Shown here in pieces: positions 1 through 8,104 of a DNA stretch of 13,409 nucleotides. The DNA is from RH-chloro-G1 sp003670575 (GTDB lineage Bacteria; Chloroflexota; Dehalococcoidia; UBA2979). The notes under the pieces were generated by a model. The model ran no database searches, was not told where the DNA came from, and was given only the letters and a program-made list of their open reading frames with translations. The DNA lies in contig CANMOP010000034.1 in assembly GCA_947499615.1 (NCBI GenBank), positions 1-13,409 of the forward strand, in the 5' to 3' direction. Every line of letters starts with the position of its first letter. Position 1 is the stretch's first letter. A program made the translations under genes and the position numbers.

Positions 1-966
1 ACGGCGCGGGCCGCAGAAGCACTGATCGAAGCGCTCGGCACGGTGAGCCCACTGGTGGAGGCGGCCGCACCCGGCGAGGTGTATGCCGACCTGCGCGGCC
101 TGGACGGACTGTACCCACGGCGCGACCTGCTCACCCACGCGATCCTTGTGGCGGCGCCGGCGATGCTCCGCCCTCGCCTCGGGCTGGCCGACACCAGGTT
201 CACCGCAGCCATCGCCGCCCGTGCTGCCGCACCGGGCGAGGCACGCGCGGTGGAGCCTGCGGAGGCGGCCGGGTTCCTTGCGGTGCAGCCGGCATCGTGG
301 CTGCCCCTGGGTACGGCAGTGCTGGAGCGGCTCCGGCTGTTCGGCATTACCACCATCGGCGGGTTGGCCGCGCTGCCAGCGCACGCGGTGCAGGCGCAGT
401 TTGGTACGCCGGGCTGGCGTGCGTGGCTGGCGGCACGTGGCGAGGATCCGACGCCGCTGCGGCCTCGCCCGTTCGAGGCGGAGCGCGTCATCGAGGTTGC
501 GCAACACGAGCCGCCGCTGATTGGCCGGGAGGCGGTGACGCTGACGGTGGAGCAATTGCTCGGCCGCGCGCTCCGGCAACCTCGGGCGGTGCGGCGCTTC
601 GTCCGCTCCGTCCGCGTGCGTGCCACCACGGAGGGTGACCAGTTGTGGGAGCGCACGCAGGTGTTGCGTGAGCCGACCGGCGACCGTGACCGCATCTGGC
701 ACGCGGTCCGGCCTCTGCTGGAGTACGCCGAGTACCCCGGCCCGATTGCGACGCTGGAGCTGGAACTGGGCGGGCTGACCGCAGAGAGCGGTCGGCAGTC
801 AAGTCTTCTGGACGCCGAGCGTGTCCGCCGTCGGGATCAGATGGACGAGATGGTGCGGCATCTGAAGCTGCGTTACGGGCTCTCGCCGGTGGCGCGCATG
901 GTGGAGGTGGAACCGTGGTCGCGCATCCCCGAACGTCGATGGGCACTCATGGATTACGATCCCTAG
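1..966 (+). CDS. imuB: ImuB-like Y-family polymerase homologue, C-terminal part (5' end outside window)
   Basis: The frame is open from base 1, so the gene begins upstream; 321 residues are visible against about 500 for the family. The visible part starts in the palm region (ALIEALGTVSPLVE, then VYADLRGLDGLYP) and continues through a helix-hairpin-helix-like stretch (LRLFGITTIGGLAALP), the little-finger region and the typical ImuB tail ending RIPERRWALMDYDP. ImuB proteins are non-catalytic Y-family relatives that bring DnaE2 to damaged DNA through the sliding clamp. Here QSSLL (bases 796-810) lies where a clamp-binding pentamer is expected, though it is a weak match to the consensus. The catalytic residues lie outside the window, so loss of polymerase activity cannot be checked. 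The order imuB, small gene, dnaE2 supports the call. The end overlaps the next gene by 52 bases. Confidence 0.85.
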   Translation, partial: TARAAEALIEALGTVSPLVEAAAPGEVYADLRGLDGLYPRRDLLTHAILVAAPAMLRPRLGLADTRFTAAIAARAAAPGEARAVEPAEAAGFLAVQPASWLPLGTAVLERLRLFGITTIGGLAALPAHAVQAQFGTPGWRAWLAARGEDPTPLRPRPFEAERVIEVAQHEPPLIGREAVTLTVEQLLGRALRQPRAVRRFVRSVRVRATTEGDQLWERTQVLREPTGDRDRIWHAVRPLLEYAEYPGPIATLELELGGLTAESGRQSSLLDAERVRRRDQMDEMVRHLKLRYGLSPVARMVEVEPWSRIPERRWALMDYDP

Positions 967-1211
967 GGCTGCCACGCGAGATTGTGGTGGTGGTCAATCA
1001 GCTGGGGCTGCCGTCTGCGATCCTGCGTGGCAGCACCGTCCTTGGTATCGCGCAGGTCGAGGAGTTGTGGCGCGTGTCCGAGGCGTGGTGGCGCATCGAT
1101 GCGCTTGCCCGGACCTACGTCCGGCTGCTGCTGGACAGCGGTCGACTGCTGACGCTGTTCCATGACGACCAGTGCGTTCCCGATGACGGCTGGTACGAGC
1201 AGCGGTACTAG
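915..1211 (+). CDS. DUF6504-like small protein between imuB and dnaE2
   Basis: This 98-residue protein has a core (PREIVVVVNQLGLPSAILRG, then EELWRVSEAWWR and a LLTLFHDDQ/DGWYEQRY tail) resembling the small DUF6504 proteins encoded next to Y-family polymerase and dnaE2 genes in actinobacteria and Chloroflexota. Its biochemical role is not established, but its position implies a part in the mutasome. The GTG at 915 has a GGAGG seven bases upstream (903-907) inside imuB. An ATG at 939 is an alternative without a visible ribosome site. The stop is two bases before the dnaE2 ATG, so translational coupling along the operon is likely. The sequence before about residue 20 looks less conserved and could be an extension. 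The family assignment is from memory of the motif pattern. Confidence 0.7.
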   Translation: MVAHPRTSMGTHGLRSLGLPREIVVVVNQLGLPSAILRGSTVLGIAQVEELWRVSEAWWRIDALARTYVRLLLDSGRLLTLFHDDQCVPDDGWYEQRY

Positions 1212-1213
1212 CG

Positions 1214-4200
1214 ATGTCACCCACACCCGACACGCCGGATCCCGCGTGGTCATGGGCCACGATGGAGGCTCGGCGTGCCGAGCAGGAGGCGGCGCTGGCG
1301 TCCGACACACCGCGCTCGATGGCGGGGCGGGGGCCAGCGGCTGGCTTGCCGCGTATCGCCGATCACCTCGATGGCGTGCAGTACGTCGAGCTGCACGCGC
1401 ACAGCAACTACTCACTGCTTGAAGGCGCGTCGCACCTTGACGAGCTGGTGACGACGGCGGTCGCGCAGGGGCACCGCGCGTTGGCGCTGACCGATCACGA
1501 TGGGATGTACGGCTCGATGGAGTTCGCACACATGGCGATCGATGCGGGGTTGCGTCCGATCACGGGTCTGGAGGTGACCGTTGTCGAATCCGACGAGAGT
1601 CGCTCCCACCTCACGCTGCTGGCGGAGACTCGCGAGGGCTACGCGCACCTGTGTCGGCTGGCCAGCCTCGCGTTCGGGCTGGGCGAGGACAGCGTAGCGG
1701 GGAAAGAGGCACGCCGGCTTGATCCCTGCGTGCCGGTGGAGGTGCTTCGCGAGTACGCGGGGGGGCTGATCGTGCTCACGGGCTGTCGGCAGGGGCGGCT
1801 TGCGCAACTGATCGAGACCGGGCGCACCGCGGACGCAGAGCAGACGCTGCGTTGCTACATCGAGTGGTTCGGTGTGGGTCAGCTGTTCGTGGAGCTGGTC
1901 GACAACTACGTGTTCGGCGACCGTCCGCGCAACATGGCGCTGGTGCGGCTGGCGGAGCGGTTCGGCGTGGCGGTGGTTGGCACCGGGGACGTGCATTACC
2001 ACGAGCCTGCGCGCCATCGGCTGCAGGATGTGCTGGTCGCGATTCGGCATCGCAAGACCCTCGACGACTCACATCGGGAGCGTCGTCCCAATGCCGAGTT
2101 CTATCTGCGCAGCCCGCAGGAGCAGGCGCGACGGTTCGCGGTGTACCACCCGGACGCCGCCGCCAACTCCGTCCGCATCGCGCGCCGCTGCACGTTCGAC
2201 CTGACGGCGGACCTCGGCTACCGGTTGCCCTCGCCGCCGGTGCCAGAGGGTCGCACGTCGATTGAGCAATTGGAGCTCATCTGCCGCGAGCGCATTGGCC
2301 GCAGGTACGCGCAGCCGATCGAGCGTGCCCGCGCCGAAGCGCGGCTGACCGAGGAGCTGCGGCTGATCGCGATGCACGATCTGGCGGGGTTCTTCCTCGT
2401 CTACTACGAGGTGATGCTGCTTGCGGAGGAGGTCGCGCGCGAGGTGCGCGGTCCGAGCCGCGCCCGCTCGGTCACGGAGCTGCCGCCGGGGCGCGGGCGC
2501 GGTTCGTCCGTTTCCTCCATCGTCTGCTATCTGATCGGGCTCTCGCATATCGATCCGGTGCGCAACAACCTGTTCATTCGCCGCTTCCTGAACGAGGAGA
2601 TGCACTCGCTCCCCGATATCGACCTCGACTTCCCGCGAGATATCCGCGCGCGGCTGATCGAGCGCGTGTACGAGCGCTGGGGGAAGGACCACGCGGCGCT
2701 CGTCGCGATCTTTCCGACGTACCGGATGCGCAGTGCGATCCGTGACGTGGGCAAGGTGCTCGGGCTCCCCGCCGCTGAGCTCGATCGGTTGGCGAAGCGT
2801 GCCGGCCCGTACGGCGATGCCGGCGAGGTGGCAGCGGAGATCGCACGCTCGCCGCAGGCAGCGGACCGGGTGGACGCGCGCGGCTGGCGAGAGCTGGCGG
2901 AAATCTCCGCGCAACTTGCCGGGTTCCCTCGACACATGTCGCAGCACGTCGGGGGAATGGTGATCTCCTCGGAGCCGCTGATCGACTGCGTGCCCTGCCA
3001 GCCGTCGGCCTGGCCGAACCGCTACCTCTGCCACTGGGATAAGGACAGCATCGACGACGCGCGCATGGTGAAGATCGATTTTCTCAGCCTCGGCATGCTC
3101 TCCGCTGTGGAGGAGTGCGTCGACCTGATCGAGCGCCATCGCGGTCGAGTCGTCGACCTCTCGCGCATCAACTTTGCCGACCCGGCGGTCTACGACGGCA
3201 TCTGCACAGGTGACACTGTCGGAGTGTTTCAGATCGAGTCGCGCGCACAGATTGCGATGCTGACCCGGACGCAGCCGCGATCGCTCGACGACCTGACGGT
3301 GCAAGTCTCCATCGTGCGGCCGGGGCCGATTGTCGGTGGCGCGGTCAACCCGTACGTGCGCCGTCGGGAGCAGTTGCGCCGCGACCCTCAGTATCGGCCG
3401 GAGATGCCGCATCCCTCGGTGACCGGGGTGCTGGCGGAGACGCTGGGCGTCGTGATCTTCCAGGAGCAGGTGCTCCAGGTCTGCGAGTTGATGGGCGGGT
3501 TCACGCCGGGGGAGGCCGACACGTTCCGGCGCGCGATGAGCCGTCGTCGCTCACATGAGGCGATGGAGGCGTACCGCGAGCGCTTCATGCGTGGCGCATC
3601 GGAGCGCAGCGTTCCGGCGGCGGTCGCGGCGGGCATGTTCGAGACGCTGCTCGGCTTCGCGGAGTTCGGCTTCCCGAAGTCACACGGGGCGGCATTTGGG
3701 CTGCTGGCGTACCAGTCGACCTGGCTCAAACGGTACTTCACGCCGGAGTACACCTGCGCGCTGTTCAACTCCCAGCCAATGGGGTTCTACCCACCGCACG
3801 TGCTGACCCGTGACGCGCAGCGCCACGGCGTGGAGGTGCGGCGGCCCGATGTGAACGCCAGCGACGCTGCGTGCAGCATCGAGGCCGACGCCGTGCGCGT
3901 CGGCCTCTGCTACGTGCAGCACGTCGGTGAGGCCGGTGGCCAGCGCATCGAGGTGGAACGCGCGCGCGCTGGCGCCTATCGCTCGCTGTTCGACTTCACA
4001 CAGCGCACCGGGCTGCCTCGACGGGCGACGGAAGCGCTGATCCAGATCGGCGCGTTCGATGGGCTGGGGCTGAACCGCCGGGAACTGCTGTGGCAACTTG
4101 GGTTGTTCTCCGATGGGATGCAGCGTTCCGTGCTGCGTGCGCCGCAGGAGCGGCAATTGCGACTGGAACTCTCGACCGGGCAGGACGAGGTCGCGCTGCC

Positions 4201-4627
4201 TGACTTCACGGCGTACGAGCGGATGGCCGCGGACTATGCGCTGCTCCGGCTCTCGCCGGACGCGCACCCGATGCAGTTCCTGCGCACGGCGCTGGGCGAG
4301 GGCGTGCTGTCGAGCCGGCACCTGCAAACGATCACGGGGCGCCGGACGGTGGAGGTGGCAGGGCTGGTGGTCTGCCGGCAGCGCCCGCTGACCGCCCGTG
4401 GCATCGTCTTTCTGTTGCTGGAGGACGAGTTCGGGATGGTGAACGTGCTGGTCAGCCGCGAGCTAGCGGCGCAGCAGCGCGATATCGTGCACCTCGCGCC
4501 GTTCATCGTCGCCCGTGGTGAGTTGGAGGTGCGTGGCGGTGAGCAGCGCACGCTGGTTGCCACCTCGCTCAGCGAGTTGCTTCCCGCCGATGCACTCGCG
4601 ATGCCGAGCGGGAAGAGTTGGGCGTAG
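1214..4627 (+). CDS. dnaE2: Error-prone DNA polymerase DnaE2 (ImuC)
   Basis: This 1137-residue C-family polymerase performs translesion synthesis in the damage-induced ImuA/ImuB/DnaE2 mutasome. After a variable N-terminal stretch of about 56 residues, the PHP domain begins with YVELHAHSNYSLLEG (57-71) and LTDHDGMYG (92-100). The palm carries PPGRGRGSSVSS (424-435), PDIDLDF with presumed catalytic D470 and D472, and KIDFL with D622. These match the DnaE aspartates at 401, 403 and 555 of E. coli. A helix-hairpin-helix region (IQIGAFDGLGLNRREL) and a C-terminal OB fold (VEVAGLVVCRQRPL to SELLP) complete a normal DnaE2. Length and adjacency to imuB separate it from replicative DnaE. The ATG follows the preceding stop by two bases and has no strong ribosome site of its own. 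The gene appears intact. Confidence 0.95.
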   Translation: MSPTPDTPDPAWSWATMEARRAEQEAALASDTPRSMAGRGPAAGLPRIADHLDGVQYVELHAHSNYSLLEGASHLDELVTTAVAQGHRALALTDHDGMYGSMEFAHMAIDAGLRPITGLEVTVVESDESRSHLTLLAETREGYAHLCRLASLAFGLGEDSVAGKEARRLDPCVPVEVLREYAGGLIVLTGCRQGRLAQLIETGRTADAEQTLRCYIEWFGVGQLFVELVDNYVFGDRPRNMALVRLAERFGVAVVGTGDVHYHEPARHRLQDVLVAIRHRKTLDDSHRERRPNAEFYLRSPQEQARRFAVYHPDAAANSVRIARRCTFDLTADLGYRLPSPPVPEGRTSIEQLELICRERIGRRYAQPIERARAEARLTEELRLIAMHDLAGFFLVYYEVMLLAEEVAREVRGPSRARSVTELPPGRGRGSSVSSIVCYLIGLSHIDPVRNNLFIRRFLNEEMHSLPDIDLDFPRDIRARLIERVYERWGKDHAALVAIFPTYRMRSAIRDVGKVLGLPAAELDRLAKRAGPYGDAGEVAAEIARSPQAADRVDARGWRELAEISAQLAGFPRHMSQHVGGMVISSEPLIDCVPCQPSAWPNRYLCHWDKDSIDDARMVKIDFLSLGMLSAVEECVDLIERHRGRVVDLSRINFADPAVYDGICTGDTVGVFQIESRAQIAMLTRTQPRSLDDLTVQVSIVRPGPIVGGAVNPYVRRREQLRRDPQYRPEMPHPSVTGVLAETLGVVIFQEQVLQVCELMGGFTPGEADTFRRAMSRRRSHEAMEAYRERFMRGASERSVPAAVAAGMFETLLGFAEFGFPKSHGAAFGLLAYQSTWLKRYFTPEYTCALFNSQPMGFYPPHVLTRDAQRHGVEVRRPDVNASDAACSIEADAVRVGLCYVQHVGEAGGQRIEVERARAGAYRSLFDFTQRTGLPRRATEALIQIGAFDGLGLNRRELLWQLGLFSDGMQRSVLRAPQERQLRLELSTGQDEVALPDFTAYERMAADYALLRLSPDAHPMQFLRTALGEGVLSSRHLQTITGRRTVEVAGLVVCRQRPLTARGIVFLLLEDEFGMVNVLVSRELAAQQRDIVHLAPFIVARGELEVRGGEQRTLVATSLSELLPADALAMPSGKSWA

Positions 4628-4740
4628 GTGCGGCAAGCCCAACCCGTTGGGGAATCGCGAGGAGGTCGCTTCCTACTCGCCCTCCCCGGTATCCCTGCGG
4701 ATGGCTCTCCGACGGGCGTCGGGCCACACGCACCAAGAGG

Positions 4741-4774
4741 AACTCGGCACTGCCGATGCCGGGAGTGCCGAGTT
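4741..4774. terminator. Hairpin downstream of dnaE2
   Basis: AACTCGGCACT (4741-4751) pairs perfectly with AGTGCCGAGTT (4764-4774) around a 12-base loop, giving an 11-bp stem 114 bases past the dnaE2 stop. Only a short T-containing tail follows, so it is not a textbook intrinsic terminator. Its place between convergent genes suggests transcription termination or transcript-end protection. Confidence 0.5.
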
Positions 4775-4816
4775 TGTCCTTGTGCGATCCGCTGGAATCT
4801 GACGGACCGCTATTCA

Positions 4817-4855
4817 CAACGTAGTGCGCGCCGAATCGCGGCGCGCACTACGTTG
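4817..4855. terminator. Long perfect hairpin between convergent dnaE2 and DUF1501 genes
   Basis: A 17-bp perfect stem (CAACGTAGTGCGCGCCG at 4817-4833 with its complement at 4839-4855) closes a five-base loop. It lies 32 bases beyond the DUF1501 stop, which reads leftward, and on the far side of dnaE2. The symmetry would let it work on both strands. No T-run of more than two follows on either strand, so it may act as a transcript-end stabiliser or a weak bidirectional terminator. The rest of 4628-4886 holds no credible gene. Confidence 0.6.
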
Positions 4856-4886
4856 CATGCGCGGGGTGAAGCGCTGCCCGTGCAGC

Positions 4887-6194
4887 TCAGGCGAAGAGCG
4901 GGAGGGCGGGAAACGAGCCTCCCAGCACGTCCTTGGGGTCTGTCGCGAACCACTGCTCCAGCACCGTGGCGTAGACCGATCGGAAGTCCGTGCTGTGCTT
5001 CAGATCGCCATTTCCATCAAGGTTTCGGAGCGATGGCGTCTCACCGTACAGCCCACCCGTGACTCCCCCGCCGATGACGAACAGCGGCGTTGCGGTCCCG
5101 TGGTCGGTTCCGGTGGAGCCGTTCTCCTTCACCCGCCGGCCAAACTCCGTCCACATCACGGTCAGCACATCCTGATCCATCCCCCGTGCCGCAAGGTCAG
5201 CGTAGAACGCTGAGACCGCCTCCGAGACGGCCCTGAGGAGGGCCGGCTGCGTGTTGTCTTGCCCAGAGTGTGAGTCGAATCCGCCGGTGCTGACGTAGCA
5301 GATGCCGGTGCCGAGGTTCGAGGTGATCAGTTCCGCCGAGGTACGCAATGCGGTCGCGAGTGCGGTCCCTGGGTAGTTCGCCAGCGGCTGATAGCTCCCG
5401 ATCTCCCGGCGGAGGTCAACCGTCGATTGGTACGCCTTCGTGCCAGTCTCGGAGACCATCGCCAGCGCGCCGCCATAAGCGGCCTGCTGAGCGAAGAGCC
5501 GTACCCAGTCGGTGACGCGGCGGTCGCCCTGGCCTCGAGCGCGCGGGTCGGTGTTCAGGGTGTACGTCGGGATCGAGGTGAGCGCCGGCACGAACGACGC
5601 TTGCGAGGTGAGCGACTCCGCCAGCGCGCTGCCGATGTTCACGGCACGCCATGCCTGCTTCTGCTCGAAGCGGGTGGCGTCCAGCAGCCGGCCGAGCCAG
5701 CCCGTCGAGGTGTGCTCGGCCATCGAGGCGGTGTGCCAGATTTCCATGGAGCGGAAGTGCGAGCGGTTTGGGTTCGGGTACCCGACGCCCTGCACAATCC
5801 CGACCTGGCCGCTGTCGTACAGCGCTTTCAGCCCCGTCATCTCCGGGTGGAGCCCGATCGTCGGACTGAGATGGAGTGCGGTCTCCGGCTTCACGGCGAG
5901 GCGAGGACGGGCGTCGTAGTACGCACCGTCCGTGTACGGGACCAGTGTGTTCAGCCCGTCGTTTCCGCCGCCGAGCTGCACGACGACAAGCGCGCGCCGC
6001 TTGCTGGTCACGCCCGGCGGCGTGCCCTCCGCGAATACCGCGCGCACGAACGCGGCCGGCAGCACGCTACCGAGCCCGACGAGCGCGATCCCGCGAGAGA
6101 CGAAGCCGCGCCGCGAGAGCGGCGCAGCGAGCTGCCGCGCGACCTCAACCGGCTCATCGACCCGGACGTTGACGGACTCGACGCCTCTGGTCAT
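4887..6194 (-). CDS. DUF1501 family protein with Tat signal
   Basis: This 435-residue protein carries a twin-arginine export signal: SRRGFVS (27-33) followed by a hydrophobic stretch (GIALVGLGSVLPAAFV). It is therefore predicted to be folded before export. DUF1501 hallmarks are VVQLGGGNDGLNT (71-83), GFDSH (305-309), TEFGRR (349-354), TDHG (363-366) and the C-terminal DFRSVYATVLEQW (403-415). DUF1501 proteins are distantly related to the alkaline phosphatase/sulfatase superfamily, but no substrate is known, and metal ligands cannot be assigned with confidence here. The gene begins ten bases after the DUF1800 stop, with a strong AAGGAGGG ribosome site (6199-6206) that overlaps the upstream TAA. 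This is typical of the recurrent DUF1800-DUF1501 operon. Length is normal and the gene appears intact. Confidence 0.9.
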   Translation of the reverse strand: MTRGVESVNVRVDEPVEVARQLAAPLSRRGFVSRGIALVGLGSVLPAAFVRAVFAEGTPPGVTSKRRALVVVQLGGGNDGLNTLVPYTDGAYYDARPRLAVKPETALHLSPTIGLHPEMTGLKALYDSGQVGIVQGVGYPNPNRSHFRSMEIWHTASMAEHTSTGWLGRLLDATRFEQKQAWRAVNIGSALAESLTSQASFVPALTSIPTYTLNTDPRARGQGDRRVTDWVRLFAQQAAYGGALAMVSETGTKAYQSTVDLRREIGSYQPLANYPGTALATALRTSAELITSNLGTGICYVSTGGFDSHSGQDNTQPALLRAVSEAVSAFYADLAARGMDQDVLTVMWTEFGRRVKENGSTGTDHGTATPLFVIGGGVTGGLYGETPSLRNLDGNGDLKHSTDFRSVYATVLEQWFATDPKDVLGGSFPALPLFA

Positions 6195-6204
6195 CGCGCC
6201 CTCC

Positions 6205-7563
6205 TTACGCCACCTGGTAGAGCGGCATGCACATCGCGAGGTAGATGAGGCCGTGCAGCGTGCCTTCGCGGGCCGCGCGGTCGAAGTTGAAGTGCACGCC
6301 GCCGATGTGATCGATCAACACCTCGCGCGAGGCGGCGTCGACGTCACCACCGACGAGCAGGTCGAGCACCCAGTCCACAACCGCCGAGGCGGATCCGGTG
6401 ACGCCGTTGCGGCGCAGCAGACCGGGGATATCTACGGCGCCGTTACCACCCAACGCGGTGAGCTGCGCGATGAAGTTTGAACGCGCGAGCATCGTCGTGC
6501 CGTTCAGCCACGCCTCGCCACCCGCCCAGCCAGCGGGATTCAGCGGGTCGTAGATGCGTTGGCCCATGCGGTTGGAGATCTCGACTTCGGTGCGGCCCTC
6601 GGCAGCGATCTCGAGCGCGCGCTTGGCGCCCACGATGAGCTCGGTCGGCGACTTGATGATCGCGCGGTACGCTGCCGGCGCATACATCTCATCGGAGAGC
6701 AGGATGGTGCGCATCACCTCGCTGATGGAGCCGGACGTGCGCAGGTATGTCGCGGTGGCGCGCTCGCGGAGTGCGGTATCGCCCTCGGGGCGCACGAACG
6801 CGGCGACCAGCTTCCCCGCAATGTAGCGCGCCACGCGAGGGTGCCCAGCCAGCAGATCGACAAGCGTGGCGTCGTTCAAGTTGCCGGTCTGTCCGAGCAC
6901 CGTCTTCCGCCCGGAGTCGAACAGGTTCGGGCGGAAGACGGCAGTGCGCGCCTCGCCGATGCGCCAGCCCGTGAGTGCGCGCGCCGCCTCCTTGATGTCC
7001 TGCTCGGTGTAGCCGTTCCCCTCGCCGAGCGTGTGCAACTCCAGCAGCTCGCGTGCGTAGTTCTCGTTCGGCGCCTGACGCGCATTGGTGCGATTGTCCA
7101 GGTAGATCAGCATTGCGGGGTCACGCGCCACGCCGAGTAACAAATCGCGAAACGAGCCGAGGGCGTTTCGTCGCAGCAGCTCGTTCTGGCGGTGCATCAG
7201 AAGCGCGCTGTCCACTTTTCCGATCGAGGTGGCGAAGTGATCGTGCCAGAAGTAGGTCATGCGCTCGACGAGGGGCCGCCTGGATCGCGTCATACGGAGG
7301 TACCAGGCCGCCCACAGCGCCTCCCGATGCGCGCGCCGGACGCTAGGATCCTGCGGGTCGCCCGGCGCGTCGAATACCGCCAGCACCGGTGCGAGGGCAC
7401 TATCGACGACGCTATCGTCCACGAGCCCCGGTCGCAGCAGCCGCTCGACGGAGCCGTCCAGCTCGAGGGCCACATACTCGCCCAGTTCGGCCGCGGAGTA
7501 TCCGAAGCCGGTCCGACGAAGCAGGTGCTGGATGCGCTGGCGAGTGGTCATCATCCCTGCCAC
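6205..7563 (-). CDS. DUF1800 family protein
   Basis: This 452-residue protein shows the full DUF1800 signature: MTYFWHDHFA (102-111), DPAMLIYLDN (148-157) and PNENYARELLELHTLG (165-180) followed by YTEQDIKEAARALTGW (185-200). The family has no established biochemical function. It is usually encoded with a DUF1501 protein, as here, and the pair is presumed to act together at or outside the membrane. No signal peptide or transmembrane segment is visible at the N-terminus, unlike its Tat-bearing partner. The GTG at 7563 follows a G-rich stretch (minus-strand AAGGGGGG). ATG codons at residues 4 and 5 are plausible alternative starts because the GTG-to-ATG stretch reads GCAGGG. It is the first gene of a two-gene operon. 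Confidence 0.88.
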   Translation of the reverse strand: MAGMMTTRQRIQHLLRRTGFGYSAAELGEYVALELDGSVERLLRPGLVDDSVVDSALAPVLAVFDAPGDPQDPSVRRAHREALWAAWYLRMTRSRRPLVERMTYFWHDHFATSIGKVDSALLMHRQNELLRRNALGSFRDLLLGVARDPAMLIYLDNRTNARQAPNENYARELLELHTLGEGNGYTEQDIKEAARALTGWRIGEARTAVFRPNLFDSGRKTVLGQTGNLNDATLVDLLAGHPRVARYIAGKLVAAFVRPEGDTALRERATATYLRTSGSISEVMRTILLSDEMYAPAAYRAIIKSPTELIVGAKRALEIAAEGRTEVEISNRMGQRIYDPLNPAGWAGGEAWLNGTTMLARSNFIAQLTALGGNGAVDIPGLLRRNGVTGSASAVVDWVLDLLVGGDVDAASREVLIDHIGGVHFNFDRAAREGTLHGLIYLAMCMPLYQVA

Positions 7564-8104
7564 GGTGCCCCCCTTCTTCCGTTCGCAGACGCCGCGACGA
7601 CATTCCGTCCTAGAAGCATAACGATACGGATCAGAAAATGTTCGTCGGCCCAGTTCGCATCGGCGGGTCCTGAGCCGGCACCCCGGGAGTGCGCCCTCCT
7701 GAGCCCCGCACGGATGCGCCGGTCGGCTGGAACACTCAGTGGGCTATGCCGTGCCCCGAGGCATCGGGCCGAAGGCATCGCCAGCCCGAGGACACTGTGG
7801 GATCTCTGCGGGAAGTATCTGGGTCGGGTGTCGCTTGGCGACCACCGGCGGCCCATCGGTGATGACACGGCTCGGGGGCGACTGGCGTTTCGTCGGTGTG
7901 GCCGGTGCCTGGACATTCGCCGATGATGCCACGCCTCACATGACCCGCTATGGCGGCGTCGTCGCTGGTGGTAGGTGGGCGCAGATCCAAGCCCCCCGAG
8001 GCGACGGGCGCTGGGCGGCAGGTGAGGCGGTCTCGATGGCCGCAACTGATACCATCACCGCGATTTCCGACAGTATCTCGCGCCGGCCACCGGAAGGAGT
8101 TCTC
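7564..8104. other. Gap of about 540 bases between divergent genes, no credible gene
   Basis: Long open frames cross this region on both strands, but their translations are rich in Arg, Pro and Gly, lack recognisable motifs and have no ribosome sites; they look like high-GC chance frames. A relatively A/T-rich stretch at about 7611-7645 contains a minus-strand TATGCT (7615-7620) that could be the -10 of the DUF1800 operon, with no good -35. A nine-base direct repeat TCCTGAGCC occurs at 7668-7676 and 7698-7706. The methyltransferase promoter should lie near 8040-8090, but no convincing box is visible. Confidence 0.4.

Noticed and set aside
2069..3412. 447-codon open frame on the minus strand
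   Set aside because: It lies wholly opposite the palm region of dnaE2, which is unmistakable. The translation has no motif and reflects high-GC antisense openness.
4709..4722. CCGACG-GG-CGTCGG palindrome
   Set aside because: The two-base loop is too small for a stable hairpin and such short palindromes are common at this GC content.
5427..6248. 273-codon plus-strand open frame
   Set aside because: It is antisense to the DUF1501 gene, Arg-rich and without motif or ribosome site.
7739..8104. N-terminal extension of the methyltransferase to 7739
   Set aside because: A strong ribosome site and the start of family-like sequence occur at 8105; the extension has non-coding composition.
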